DNA from: Myxococcales bacterium
GTDB taxonomy: Bacteria; Myxococcota; Polyangia; Polyangiales; Polyangiaceae
Reading direction: 5' to 3'
DNA: 8,869 bases
NCBI GenBank assembly: GCA_020430865.1
Contig: JAGQIY010001134.1
Span: 1 to 8,869, forward strand
Part shown: piece by piece, positions 1 to 6,500 of the stretch
Layout of the letters: every line of letters begins with the position of its first letter
Position numbering within the stretch: the first letter of the stretch is position 1
The notes under the pieces: model-generated
Database searches by the model: none
Told to the model about the DNA's origin: nothing
What the model saw: the letters and a program-made list of their open reading frames with translations, nothing else
Position numbers and translations under genes: made by a program

Positions 1-127
1 CCTCGGTGTCCGCGTCGGCGTCCCCGCCTCCCGCGTCGGCGTCCCCGTCGCCGCTGCCGCCCATCAAGAGCTGCAAGGCGATGGTGCCGAAGCCGACGAT
101 CAGCGCTGCCAGGTAGAAGATCCCCAC
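1..127 (-). CDS. N-terminal fragment of membrane protein, possibly NfeD/YqiJ-like
   Basis: Reading inward from a GTG at 127-125, the minus strand gives 42 residues before the window ends. They are one hydrophobic membrane segment (about residues 3-22, beginning MGIFYLAAL) followed by a Gly/Asp/Ala-rich acidic stretch. The remainder of the protein lies outside. This layout, an N-terminal helix then a low-complexity acidic linker, recalls OB-fold/NfeD-like membrane proteins (YqiJ type) that often pair with flotillin-like proteins. That comparison is from memory and weak. The start is chosen because the hydrophobic segment begins directly after it; no in-frame stop is seen close upstream, so a longer N-terminus is possible. 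A 17-base direct repeat (10-26 and 31-47, 21-base period) encodes part of the acidic linker. The gene is divergent from the cupin gene across 146 bases. Confidence 0.55.
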   Translation of the reverse strand, partial: MGIFYLAALIVGFGTIALQLLMGGSGDGDADAGGGDADADTE

Positions 128-134
128 GCCGCGA

Positions 135-161
135 AGTCTAACCCAAGGCGCCCGGATGCAA
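135..161 (-). promoter_or_regulatory. Possible leaderless promoter for the left-edge membrane gene
   Basis: On the minus strand TAGACT (140-135) fits the TAnnnT pattern of a -10 box. TTGCAT (161-156) lies 15 bases upstream as a weak -35. Transcription would begin about 7 bases further on, at or next to the GTG at 127, so the message would be nearly leaderless. The -35 is poor and the spacing is short, so this is only a candidate. Confidence 0.22.
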
Positions 162-273
162 GGCGGGTTTTTCCGGAACCGAGAATGCCGCGCGGAATCA
201 ATCTTCGTGGACTGCTGGGAGCTTGTTTGGGGGTGAGCTTGCGCTGGGCGTCCCAGGCAGGCACGGTTGGTCC

Positions 274-693
274 ATGAGCGCGCCTCGAGTTCTTTCAGCC
301 AGTGAGACCTTCGCCTCCCTGGACGCGGCGGGCGGTGTCCAGACCCACGACGTCAGCCCCGAGTTCTGGAGCCAGCTCGCTTCCGGCGAGCGAGTCTTGC
401 CCGGCCCGTACCTGATGAGCTTCGGAAGCAGCTCTGGCGACTGGCCCCACTGGGAGATGCACCCGAGCGGCGAGGAGATCGTGATGCTGATCGCAGGCTC
501 GGGAGACCTCCTGCTCAGGCTGCCGGACGGCGACCGGTGCCTGAGCCTCGGCCAGGCCGGCGAGTACGTCGTCATCCCTCGCGGCACGTGGCACACCTAC
601 CGGAAGGCGAAGGGCGAAGGAGCGACGCTGCTCTTCATCACGACCGGCGAAGGCACGACTCGCTCCGAGGACCCGCCGCGGCCGGCGACCTGA
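274..693 (+). CDS. Small cupin-domain protein
   Basis: This is a 139-residue single-domain cupin, a metal-binding beta-barrel fold of the cytoplasm. Cupin motif 1 is visible around residues 61-74 (E61, H63, E68, G75 region; ExHx4E, with Glu replacing the usual first His). Motif 2 is at residues 97-111 (G97, P102, G104, H107; GX5PXGX2H). H63, E68 and H107 are the likely metal ligands, with E61 or H59 possibly contributing. The reaction is not predictable, since such small cupins include dioxygenases, isomerases and sensor proteins. An open frame extends upstream to a TTG at 223. ATG 274 is preferred because homology-like sequence begins there and residues before it look non-coding. No good Shine-Dalgarno precedes it, so the start is uncertain. 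Its 3' end converges with the lipoprotein gene, 26 bases away. It is not obviously co-transcribed with anything in the window. Confidence 0.8.
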   Translation: MSAPRVLSASETFASLDAAGGVQTHDVSPEFWSQLASGERVLPGPYLMSFGSSSGDWPHWEMHPSGEEIVMLIAGSGDLLLRLPDGDRCLSLGQAGEYVVIPRGTWHTYRKAKGEGATLLFITTGEGTTRSEDPPRPAT

Positions 694-717
694 GTCCGCG
701 CGCGCTCCGCGCCGGCC
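680..717. terminator. GC-rich hairpin between convergent cupin and lipoprotein genes
   Basis: GGCCGGCG (680-687) is exactly complementary to CGCCGGCC (710-717), giving an 8-bp all-G/C stem with a 22-base loop that includes the cupin stop codon. It sits precisely between two convergent genes and would form in either transcript. It may therefore act as a two-way transcription barrier. There is no T-tract on either side, so it is not a standard intrinsic terminator, and in such GC-rich DNA chance stems are common. Confidence 0.3.
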
Positions 718-719
718 TG

Positions 720-1400
720 TCAAGGGTTCTGCCAGGAGCCGCTCAGCAGCCAGCACCTTCCGCCGCTGACCGGCGTCGTCACGGAGCTCTGGAGCGTCGA
801 CTCGCGCAGCACCACCTGGTCAAAATTCCCGGCGGAAACTCCCGTGTACTGAGTGTCCGCCTGGCTGACGATCAAGGAGCCGCTCTCCGGGTAGAACGGC
901 GTGGAGTCGCCGCCCACGTCCTCGAAGCCGAGCAGGCAGTGGGAGCAGGTCGAGTAGTTGTCGTCGGGCGCCTGGCTCAGATCGAAGCTGCCGCTCGTCT
1001 GAGCGCCAGCGACGTCGAAGAACTCGACGTAGAGCACGTCGTCCAGCGTCGCGTCCAGGCCGTGCAGCTCGTAGGCCAGGGACGAACCCCCCGCCTCCGT
1101 GTCCGCGACGATGAGCGCGCCCAGGGTCACTGGAGCGCAGCCCGCTGCTCCCGCGCTGCCTCCCGCCGTGACCCCAGCGCCGCCGCCAGTCGCACCGCCG
1201 CTACCTCCCGCCGTGGCTCCGGCGCTGCCGCCAGCCGCCCCGCCGCTGCCTCCCGCCGTGACGCCAGCGCTGCCGCCATTGCCGCCGGCGGCGCTGCCTC
1301 CGGTTCCCGCTTGCCCCCCGGCGCCCGAGCCAACGTCAGCGCCGGACTCGCTGCAGCCCAGGAACAGCAGGAGACAGGACGCGATGGAGAGGTGACGCAT
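720..1400 (-). CDS. Secreted lipoprotein with Gly/Ser/Ala linker and Cys-containing domain
   Basis: A 226-residue protein. Residues 1-16 are a lipoprotein signal peptide with lipobox LFLGC, so C16 is the predicted lipidated residue. Residues 17-87 are a low-complexity Gly/Ser/Ala/Thr linker containing about three copies of a 15-residue repeat. Residues 88-226 form a compact domain with four cysteines (C88, C152 and C155 in a CSHC motif, C216), which could make two disulfides or bind a metal. The protein should be anchored in an envelope membrane, with the linker as a flexible stalk. I recognise no named domain, and its function is unknown. ATG 1400 is chosen because it gives the shortest proper signal peptide. 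ATG 1412 and TTG 1436 are in frame upstream but would overlap the likely promoter. This linker style is typical of Myxococcota lipoproteins (general knowledge). Confidence 0.78.
   Translation of the reverse strand: MRHLSIASCLLLFLGCSESGADVGSGAGGQAGTGGSAAGGNGGSAGVTAGGSGGAAGGSAGATAGGSGGATGGGAGVTAGGSAGAAGCAPVTLGALIVADTEAGGSSLAYELHGLDATLDDVLYVEFFDVAGAQTSGSFDLSQAPDDNYSTCSHCLLGFEDVGGDSTPFYPESGSLIVSQADTQYTGVSAGNFDQVVLRESTLQSSVTTPVSGGRCWLLSGSWQNP
1141..1283. repeat. 45-bp tandem repeat in lipoprotein linker
   Basis: The decamer TCCCGCCGTG recurs at 1161, 1206 and 1251, exactly 45 bases apart. The surrounding units align well, with a degenerate partial copy before them and divergence after about 1283. 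Because 45 is a multiple of three, gain or loss of a unit keeps the lipoprotein in frame and changes only the length of its stalk by 15 residues. Confidence 0.8.
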
Positions 1401-1407
1401 GGGCTCA

Positions 1408-1436
1408 GGCATAAGCGTAGGCAAAACCCAAGTCAA
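1408..1436 (-). promoter_or_regulatory. Candidate promoter of the lipoprotein gene
   Basis: On the minus strand TTGACT (1436-1431) is a 5/6 match to the sigma-70 -35 box. TATGCC (1413-1408) lies 17 bases downstream as a partial -10 (3/6). Initiation about 7 bases further would fall at or next to ATG 1400, making the message leaderless or nearly so. This agrees with the absence of any Shine-Dalgarno before that ATG. Confidence 0.4.
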
Positions 1437-1446
1437 TCCAGAGGCT

Positions 1447-1460
1447 TTCCCGTCTGGGAA
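1447..1460. promoter_or_regulatory. Dyad TTCCC-N4-GGGAA in divergent promoter region
   Basis: TTCCC (1447-1451) and GGGAA (1456-1460) form a perfect inverted repeat with a 4-base centre. It lies about 10 bases upstream of the candidate -35 of the lipoprotein gene, so it could be a regulator site for that gene. It is short, and chance occurrence cannot be excluded. Confidence 0.3.
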
Positions 1461-1472
1461 GGATCCGCTGCC

Positions 1473-1484
1473 GTGATATTACAC
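1473..1484. promoter_or_regulatory. AT-rich dyad 1, candidate operator
   Basis: GTGATATTACAC is a near-palindrome with an AT-rich core, standing out in GC-rich DNA. Its centre is 37 bases (about 3.5 helical turns) from a second similar dyad. Its right end overlaps TTACAC (1479-1484), which lies 17 bases upstream of a TACGAT (1502-1507) that could serve as the -10 of the regulator gene. The -35 match is poor. A protein bound here would probably affect the PaaX-family/desaturase operon. Confidence 0.4.
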
Positions 1485-1508
1485 TTGGAGAGCGCCCTGT
1501 GTACGATG

Positions 1509-1522
1509 GGGTAATATTACCC
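1509..1522. promoter_or_regulatory. Perfect 14-bp palindrome, candidate operator
   Basis: GGGTAATATTACCC is a perfect 14-base palindrome 36 bases upstream of the regulator's GTG start. It shares the core TRATATTAC with the dyad at 1473-1484. If TACGAT (1502-1507) is the -10 box, this palindrome covers the expected transcription start, a classic position for a repressor. The obvious candidate ligand is the PaaX-family protein encoded immediately downstream, as autoregulation, but nothing in the sequence proves it. Confidence 0.5.
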
Positions 1523-1558
1523 TGTGCGGTCTTCTGGGGATTCTGATGTAATGAGTCG

Positions 1559-2407
1559 GTGAACACCAAGCGACTGATCCTGAACCTGATGCTCGCGGCT
1601 GGGGAGCAGGCGTTGCCGGTGCGCAGCATCGTCGAGGCGGGCAAGCTCCTCGGCGTCTCTGCCAACAACGTGCGGGTGACCCTCGCGCGCCTGGGAGCCG
1701 ACGCGCTGGTGGAGGCCGTGGGGCGCGGTGAGTATCGCCTGGGCAGTGCAGGCGCCGCCCTCGCAGCGGAGGTAGCTGGCTGGCGTGAGCGCCTGGCGTC
1801 GGTCAGGCGCTGGCGCGGAGGCTATCTGGTGGTGGCGTGCGGCGCCTTGGGGCGCGCTGACCGCGCTGCCGTGGGACGCAGGCTGCGCGCCCTGGAGCTC
1901 ACCGGCTTCAGGGAGCTGGAGGGGGATCTCTGGGTGCGCCCCGACAACCTGGTCGGCGGTGCAGCGAGGGTGAGGGAACGCCTGGAGCGCCTGCAGCTCG
2001 CCCCTGGCCAGACGGCTCTGGAGGCGCGCGCGCCGGTGTTTCGCGGGGCGGACTGGAGCGACGACGACTCGCAGCGCCTGCGCCGGCTTTGGGACACCGC
2101 GGCCATCGAGCGCGGCTATCGAGAGACGCGCGCGCGCCTCGAGCAGTGGCTGCAGGCCTCCGGTCGGCTCGCGCCGCAGGTTGCCGCGCGGCAATCTTTC
2201 TTGCTGGGGGACGCTGCCATCAGGCAGTGGGTGTTCGACCCCTTGCTGCCCGAAGAGCTGATCGACTCGGCGCTCAGACGGGAGTTCGTGGAGAGCGTGC
2301 TGCGCTTCGATGACGCGGGGCAGCGTACCTGGCGGGCGCTGTCTCGCGCGGCGATGGAGCGTTCGGGCAGCAGCGGCCGCGCGGCGCTGGCCGGAGGTGC
2401 CGCGTGA
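1559..2407 (+). CDS. PaaX-family transcriptional regulator
   Basis: A 282-residue protein with the PaaX layout. The N-terminal winged helix-turn-helix domain covers about residues 1-65 (recognition region around 32-52, GVSANNVRVTLARLG). The middle domain, about 85-170, carries the family-like segment ELEGDLWVRPDN near 119-130. A helical C-terminal domain lies at about 175-265. PaaX of E. coli (about 316 residues) is a GntR-like repressor released by phenylacetyl-CoA. No phenylacetate genes are present here, and the gene overlaps a desaturase gene by 4 bases, so its ligand may be another acyl-CoA. That is inference. GTG 1559 is the first start after the in-frame TGA at 1544 and lacks a well-spaced Shine-Dalgarno. 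A three-codon ORF (ATG 1551 to TGA 1562) overlaps the GTG. Two AT-rich dyads upstream are probable operators, suggesting autoregulation. Confidence 0.85.
   Translation: MNTKRLILNLMLAAGEQALPVRSIVEAGKLLGVSANNVRVTLARLGADALVEAVGRGEYRLGSAGAALAAEVAGWRERLASVRRWRGGYLVVACGALGRADRAAVGRRLRALELTGFRELEGDLWVRPDNLVGGAARVRERLERLQLAPGQTALEARAPVFRGADWSDDDSQRLRRLWDTAAIERGYRETRARLEQWLQASGRLAPQVAARQSFLLGDAAIRQWVFDPLLPEELIDSALRREFVESVLRFDDAGQRTWRALSRAAMERSGSSGRAALAGGAA
2393..2397 (+). promoter_or_regulatory. Shine-Dalgarno deciding the desaturase start
   Basis: GGAGG lies 6 bases before GTG 2404, inside the end of the regulator gene. This strong ribosome site supports GTG 2404 over the internal ATG 2446. It also makes the 4-base GTGA overlap a likely translational-coupling junction. 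Confidence 0.7.
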
Positions 2408-3381
2408 GTCGAGCGACGGAAGGCGAAGTCGTCAAGGTCAGTGAAATGTTTAGCCGGGAGGAAATTCGCGAGCTGACCCGGCGCTCCAACTGGCGGGGCT
2501 GGCTGGCGCTGCTGTCGATCTGGAGTGGCATCGCGGCGAGTTTCATCGTCTTGGCCGTCTGGCCTCACCCCCTGACCTTGATCCTGGCCCTGATCGTGCT
2601 CGGGGGTCGGCAGCTGGGCTGCGCGATCCTGATGCACGAGGGCTCGCACGGCACGCTGTTCGCGAACAAGCGGCTCAGCCGCTTCGTCTCGGACTGGTTC
2701 GCTGGCAAGCTGGTTTGGACGGATCAAGCGCGCTACCGCGTGCACCACGGCAAGCACCACCGCTACACCGGCACCGAGCGCGACGTGGACCGCTCGTTGG
2801 TGGCGAACCTGCCGACGACGCGTCGCGGCCTGTATCGCAAGTTCCTGCGAGACCTGCTCGGGCTGACCGGCCTCAAGCGTCTGGTCGGCTTGTTCCTCAT
2901 GGACATGGGGCTGCTGAAGTGGACCGTGGCGACGGACACGCACCGTCTGCCCAGGCGGCGACTCGGGGAGCACCTCCGCTCGTTGGTTCGAAACGCCTGG
3001 GGCGTGTGGCTGATGAACGCCGCGCTGGCGCTGGTGCTGTGGCTGTGCGGGCAGCTCTGGCTGTACGGCGTGTGGGTGCTGGCCTACCTGACGACGTTCA
3101 GCCTGTTCCTGCGCATTCGCTCGCTCGCGGAGCATGCGTGCCTCGAGCAGAGCCCGGACATGCTGAGGAACACGCGAACGACCCGCGCAGGCTGGCTCGC
3201 GCGGCTGACCGTCGCTCCGCTGTCCGTCAACTACCACCTGGAGCATCACCTGATGCCCGGCGTTCCGTACTATCGACTGGCGGCGATGCACCGCCTGCTG
3301 GTGGAGCGCGGCTTCACGCCTCGGGCGCCTGGCTACCTCGACGTGTTGCGCGCCGTCAGCGCGAGGCCCGCGCGGGGCTAG
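2404..3381 (+). CDS. Membrane fatty acid desaturase
   Basis: A 325-residue integral membrane di-iron desaturase of the FA_desaturase superfamily. All three histidine boxes are present: HEGSH (78-82), HHGKHH (114-119, HxxHH from H115) and HLEHH (278-282). An extra His occurs in the conserved-looking AEH segment (H244). Membrane helices are visible at about 33-53, 55-75, 198-218 and 220-240, with the boxes facing the cytoplasm. Such enzymes insert a double bond into an acyl chain using O2 and reduced ferredoxin or a similar donor. The third box begins with His, not Gln, and there is no cytochrome b5 domain, so it is not a front-end desaturase of that type. Regioselectivity and substrate (acyl-lipid or acyl-CoA) cannot be read from sequence. 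Hydroxylase or ketolase activity within the superfamily remains possible. It is the second gene of the operon with the PaaX-like regulator. Confidence 0.9.
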   Translation: MSRATEGEVVKVSEMFSREEIRELTRRSNWRGWLALLSIWSGIAASFIVLAVWPHPLTLILALIVLGGRQLGCAILMHEGSHGTLFANKRLSRFVSDWFAGKLVWTDQARYRVHHGKHHRYTGTERDVDRSLVANLPTTRRGLYRKFLRDLLGLTGLKRLVGLFLMDMGLLKWTVATDTHRLPRRRLGEHLRSLVRNAWGVWLMNAALALVLWLCGQLWLYGVWVLAYLTTFSLFLRIRSLAEHACLEQSPDMLRNTRTTRAGWLARLTVAPLSVNYHLEHHLMPGVPYYRLAAMHRLLVERGFTPRAPGYLDVLRAVSARPARG

Positions 3382-3388
3382 AAGGCGC

Positions 3389-3410
3389 AGCTGTTCAGCG
3401 AATCACAGCT
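3389..3410. other. Hairpin just after the desaturase gene
   Basis: AGCTGT (3389-3394) pairs with ACAGCT (3405-3410) around a 10-base loop, 8 bases after the desaturase stop. There is no T-tract, so if it helps end transcription it is not by the standard intrinsic mechanism. The loop and right arm contain the first copy of the repeat CAGCGAATCAC. Confidence 0.3.
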
Positions 3411-3456
3411 TCACGTCACCAGAGGAAACGCTGTGTTGATTCGTGCAGCGAATCAC
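3396..3456 (+). repeat. Direct repeat CAGCGAATCAC, two copies 50 bases apart
   Basis: CAGCGAATCAC occurs at 3396-3406 and 3446-3456 in the 124-base space between the convergent desaturase and RND genes. Each copy takes part in a different hairpin. The rest of this short region shows no gene. Confidence 0.55.
3437..3455. other. Inverted repeat TGATTCG-N5-CGAATCA
   Basis: TGATTCG (3437-3443) and CGAATCA (3449-3455) form a perfect 7-bp stem with a 5-base loop between two convergent genes. It could be a transcript-end hairpin or a protein site. It has the same GATTC-N7-GAATCAC form as a dyad at 8032-8050 in the other intergenic region. Confidence 0.45.
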
Positions 3457-3505
3457 GGTCCGTCTCTCCAGTTCCGCGCGGATAGTGGAGTCGCTGACTG
3501 GGGCT

Positions 3506-6500
3506 TCAGGCGGTCACCGGCTCGCCCTCACCCCCCTCGTCCACCTCGTGTTCCTTGGCGACTTCCTTGGAGTGATCCTTGGCGATCAGCACGTAGAGCG
3601 AGGGGATGACGAAGAGCGTGAACAGCGTGCCGATGGCCATGCCGCTGACCAGCACCAGGCCGATGCTGTTACGAGCGGAGGCGCCGGGGCCGGTGACCAG
3701 GGTCAGCGGGAAGTGACCGACGACGGTGGCGACGGTGGTCATCAAGATCGGGCGTAGACGGGTGCCGGCGGCTTCGTGAACCGCCTCGAGCTTCGATTTG
3801 CCTTCGCGCTGGAGCTGGTTCGCGAACTCCACGATCAGGATGCCGTTCTTCGACACCAGACCGATCAGCGTGACCAGACCGACCTGGGAGTAGATGTTGA
3901 GCGTGGTCGTCCAGCCGTCGGTCCAGAATGGAACCGGGGCGGGCATCTTCAAGAAGGTGAAGATCAACGAGCCAAACATCGCCAAGGGCACCGAGCCGCC
4001 GAGGATCACCAGAGGATCCCGGAAGCTGTTGAACTGCGCTGCGAGCACCAGGAAGATCAGCACCACCGCCAGGTTGAAGGCGGGCAAGAAGCCGTCCGCT
4101 TCCTTGCGGAGCTGACGCGACTCGCCGGTGTACTCGAGCACGTAGCCCTTGGGGAGGATCTCGGCGGACTGTGTCTCCAGGAAGCCGAGCGCCTGATCCA
4201 GTGGGCGGATGGCCACGCCGGAGAGCTTCACGGAGTTCAGCTGCTGGAAGCGGTTCAGCGACCGCGGCTCCACCTTGTCCTTGAGCGTGGCGATGGTCGC
4301 CAGGGAGATCAGCTCGCCCTTCGGGCCGGTGACGTAGATGTCCTTCAGCTGATCCGGGTTCAGGCGGTCCTGGCGCTTGATCTGCGGGATCACCTTGTAG
4401 CTGCGGCCGTCGATGCTGAAGCGGTTGACGTAGTTGCCACCCACCGCGGAGGCGATGTCCGCGCCAACCTGCTGCATGTTGAGGCCCAGCTCGGCGACGC
4501 GATCGCGGTCGAAGACGATCTCGCTCTGGGGCTGATCGATCTTCACGTCGATCATCGGCGGGAAGGCGAACATGCCGCTCTCCGCCGCCTTCTGCTGCAG
4601 CTCCTTGGCGAAGCCGAGGATCTGCTCGGTGTCCTGGGTCGACGTCAGCAGGAACTCCACGGGGAACTGTCCGCCGCCAGGGAGCGCCGGTGGTGTCACC
4701 GCGAAGACGCTGACTCCGGGCACGCCCTTCAGGCGCTGCTGCACCTCGGGCAAGATCTCGAAGACGTTGCGCTCGCGCTTGTCCCAGGGCTTGAGCCGCA
4801 TGCCGCTGAAGCCACCACCGGGAGACGTGATCTGGAAGCTGAAGTCGAACTCCGGCGACTTCTGGAACTCCTCGTTGATCTTGTTCACCGACGGCATCAG
4901 CGACTCGGTGGTGCTGTTCGCCGGAGTATCGAGGATGCAGAAGATGATGCCCTGGTCTTCCTTCGGCGCGAGCTCCTTGGGGCTCATCTGGAAGAACACG
5001 ACGGAGATGATGCTGAGCGCGACCCACACCACGTAGACCGCCGGACGCGCCCTGAGCGTCGTTCCGAGAAGTCTCAGGTAGGTGCGCTTGATGCGCTCGA
5101 ACCCGCGGTTGATGTGCTTCGCCAGGCCCTTCTCGGCGTCGCCCTCTCTCAGCAGTCTCGAGGACATGACGGGAGATAGCGTGAGCGCGACGATGCCGGA
5201 TATCGTCACTGCACCGGCCAGGGTGAAGGCGAACTCCTTGAACAGCGATCCGGTCAGTCCTCCCTGGAAGCCGATCGGCGCGTACACCGCAGCCAGCGTG
5301 ATCGTCATCGAGATGATCGGGCCGACCAGCTCTCGCGCGCCCTCCCGGGCGGCCTGCACCGGCGTCATCCCGAGCTGCAGATTGCGCTCGACGTTCTCCA
5401 CCACGACGATCGCGTCGTCGACCACCAGACCCACCGAGAGCACGATGGCGAGCAGGGTCAGCAAGTTGATGGTGAACCCGAACACCTGCATCAGGAAGAT
5501 CGTGCCGATCAAGCTCACGGGGATGGCGACGATGGGCACCAGCACCGAGCGGATCGATCCCAGGAACAGGAAGATCACGATGATCACGAGGACCAGCGTC
5601 TCCGTCAGGGTCCTGACCACGTCGTCGATGGCGCTCTGGATGTACTCGGTGCCGTCGAAGCCAATGCCGGCGTCGATCTGGTCCGGCAGGTCCTTCTTGA
5701 TGTCGTTCAGCTCGGCGCGGACGCGCTTCAAGACGTCCAGGGAGTTGGCGTTGGGCAACACCCAGATCCCCATGAACACCGCGGTCTTGCCGGAGAACCG
5801 CACCTCGGTGTCGTAGTTCTCCGCGCCCAGCTCGACCTTGGCGATGTCCTCCAGGCGCACCAGCGCTCCGTCCTGTTCACGGATCACCAGCTTCTTGAAG
5901 CCCTCGACGTCCTGCACGTCGGTGTTGGCGGACAGGTTGACCTGGATCAACGCGCCCTTGGTCGTACCCACCGGCGCCAGGTAGTTGTTCGCCGCCAGCG
6001 CCTGGCGCACCTGCGCGGGGCTGATGTTGAACGCGGCCATGCGATCGGGCTTCAGCCAGACGCGCATGGCGAAGGTGCGCGCTCCGAGGATGTCGGCGCG
6101 CTGCACGCCCTCCACGGCGGTCAGGCGCGGCTGCACCTCTCGCACCAGGTAGTCGGTGATCTCGTTCTGCTGGAGGAACTCCGAGGAGAACGACAGGTAC
6201 GCCGAGGCGAAGCGACTGTCCGCCGACTCGATGTTGATGATGGGGACCTGGGCCTCGGGCGGCAGATCGCCGCGCACCTGGTCCACCTTGGAGCTGATCT
6301 CGCTGAGCGCCTTGTTGGCGTCGTAGTTCAGCTCGAGGCGAGCGGTGATCGTGGATACACCCTGGGTGCTCGTCGACTCGATGTAGTCGATGCCGTCGGC
6401 CGCCGCGATGGCGCGCTCGAGCGGCGTGGTGATGAAGCCCTTGACCAGATCGGCGTTGGCGCCGACGTACACCGTGGTGACGGTGATCGAGGCGTTCTCG

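Noticed and set aside
1..47. Short tandem repeats resembling an array at the left edge
   Set aside because: Only two copies of a 17-base repeat with a 21-base period, coding for an Asp/Gly/Ala linker. It is not a CRISPR array.
223..273. Upstream extension of the cupin gene to TTG 223
   Set aside because: The GGGAG before it is only two bases away, the added residues look non-coding, and the cupin-like sequence begins after ATG 274.
537..1514. 325-codon plus-strand frame across cupin end and lipoprotein gene
   Set aside because: It overlaps two supported genes in other frames and has no recognisable motif. Its Ala/Arg-rich middle is the antisense of the Gly/Ser/Ala linker.
2116..3291. 391-codon minus-strand frame opposite regulator and desaturase
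   Set aside because: The plus-strand desaturase has all three histidine boxes and a good ribosome site. The antisense frame is Arg/Gln/Pro-rich without a domain.
3669..5027. 452-codon minus-strand frame inside the pump gene
   Set aside because: It is an out-of-frame reading of the RND gene with Arg/Pro/Gly-rich nonsense composition.
3776..5179. Long plus-strand open frame opposite the RND pump gene
   Set aside because: It is antisense to a fully conserved RND coding sequence, has a charged His/Asp/Arg/Leu-rich composition typical of a reversed GC-rich gene, and shows no domain.
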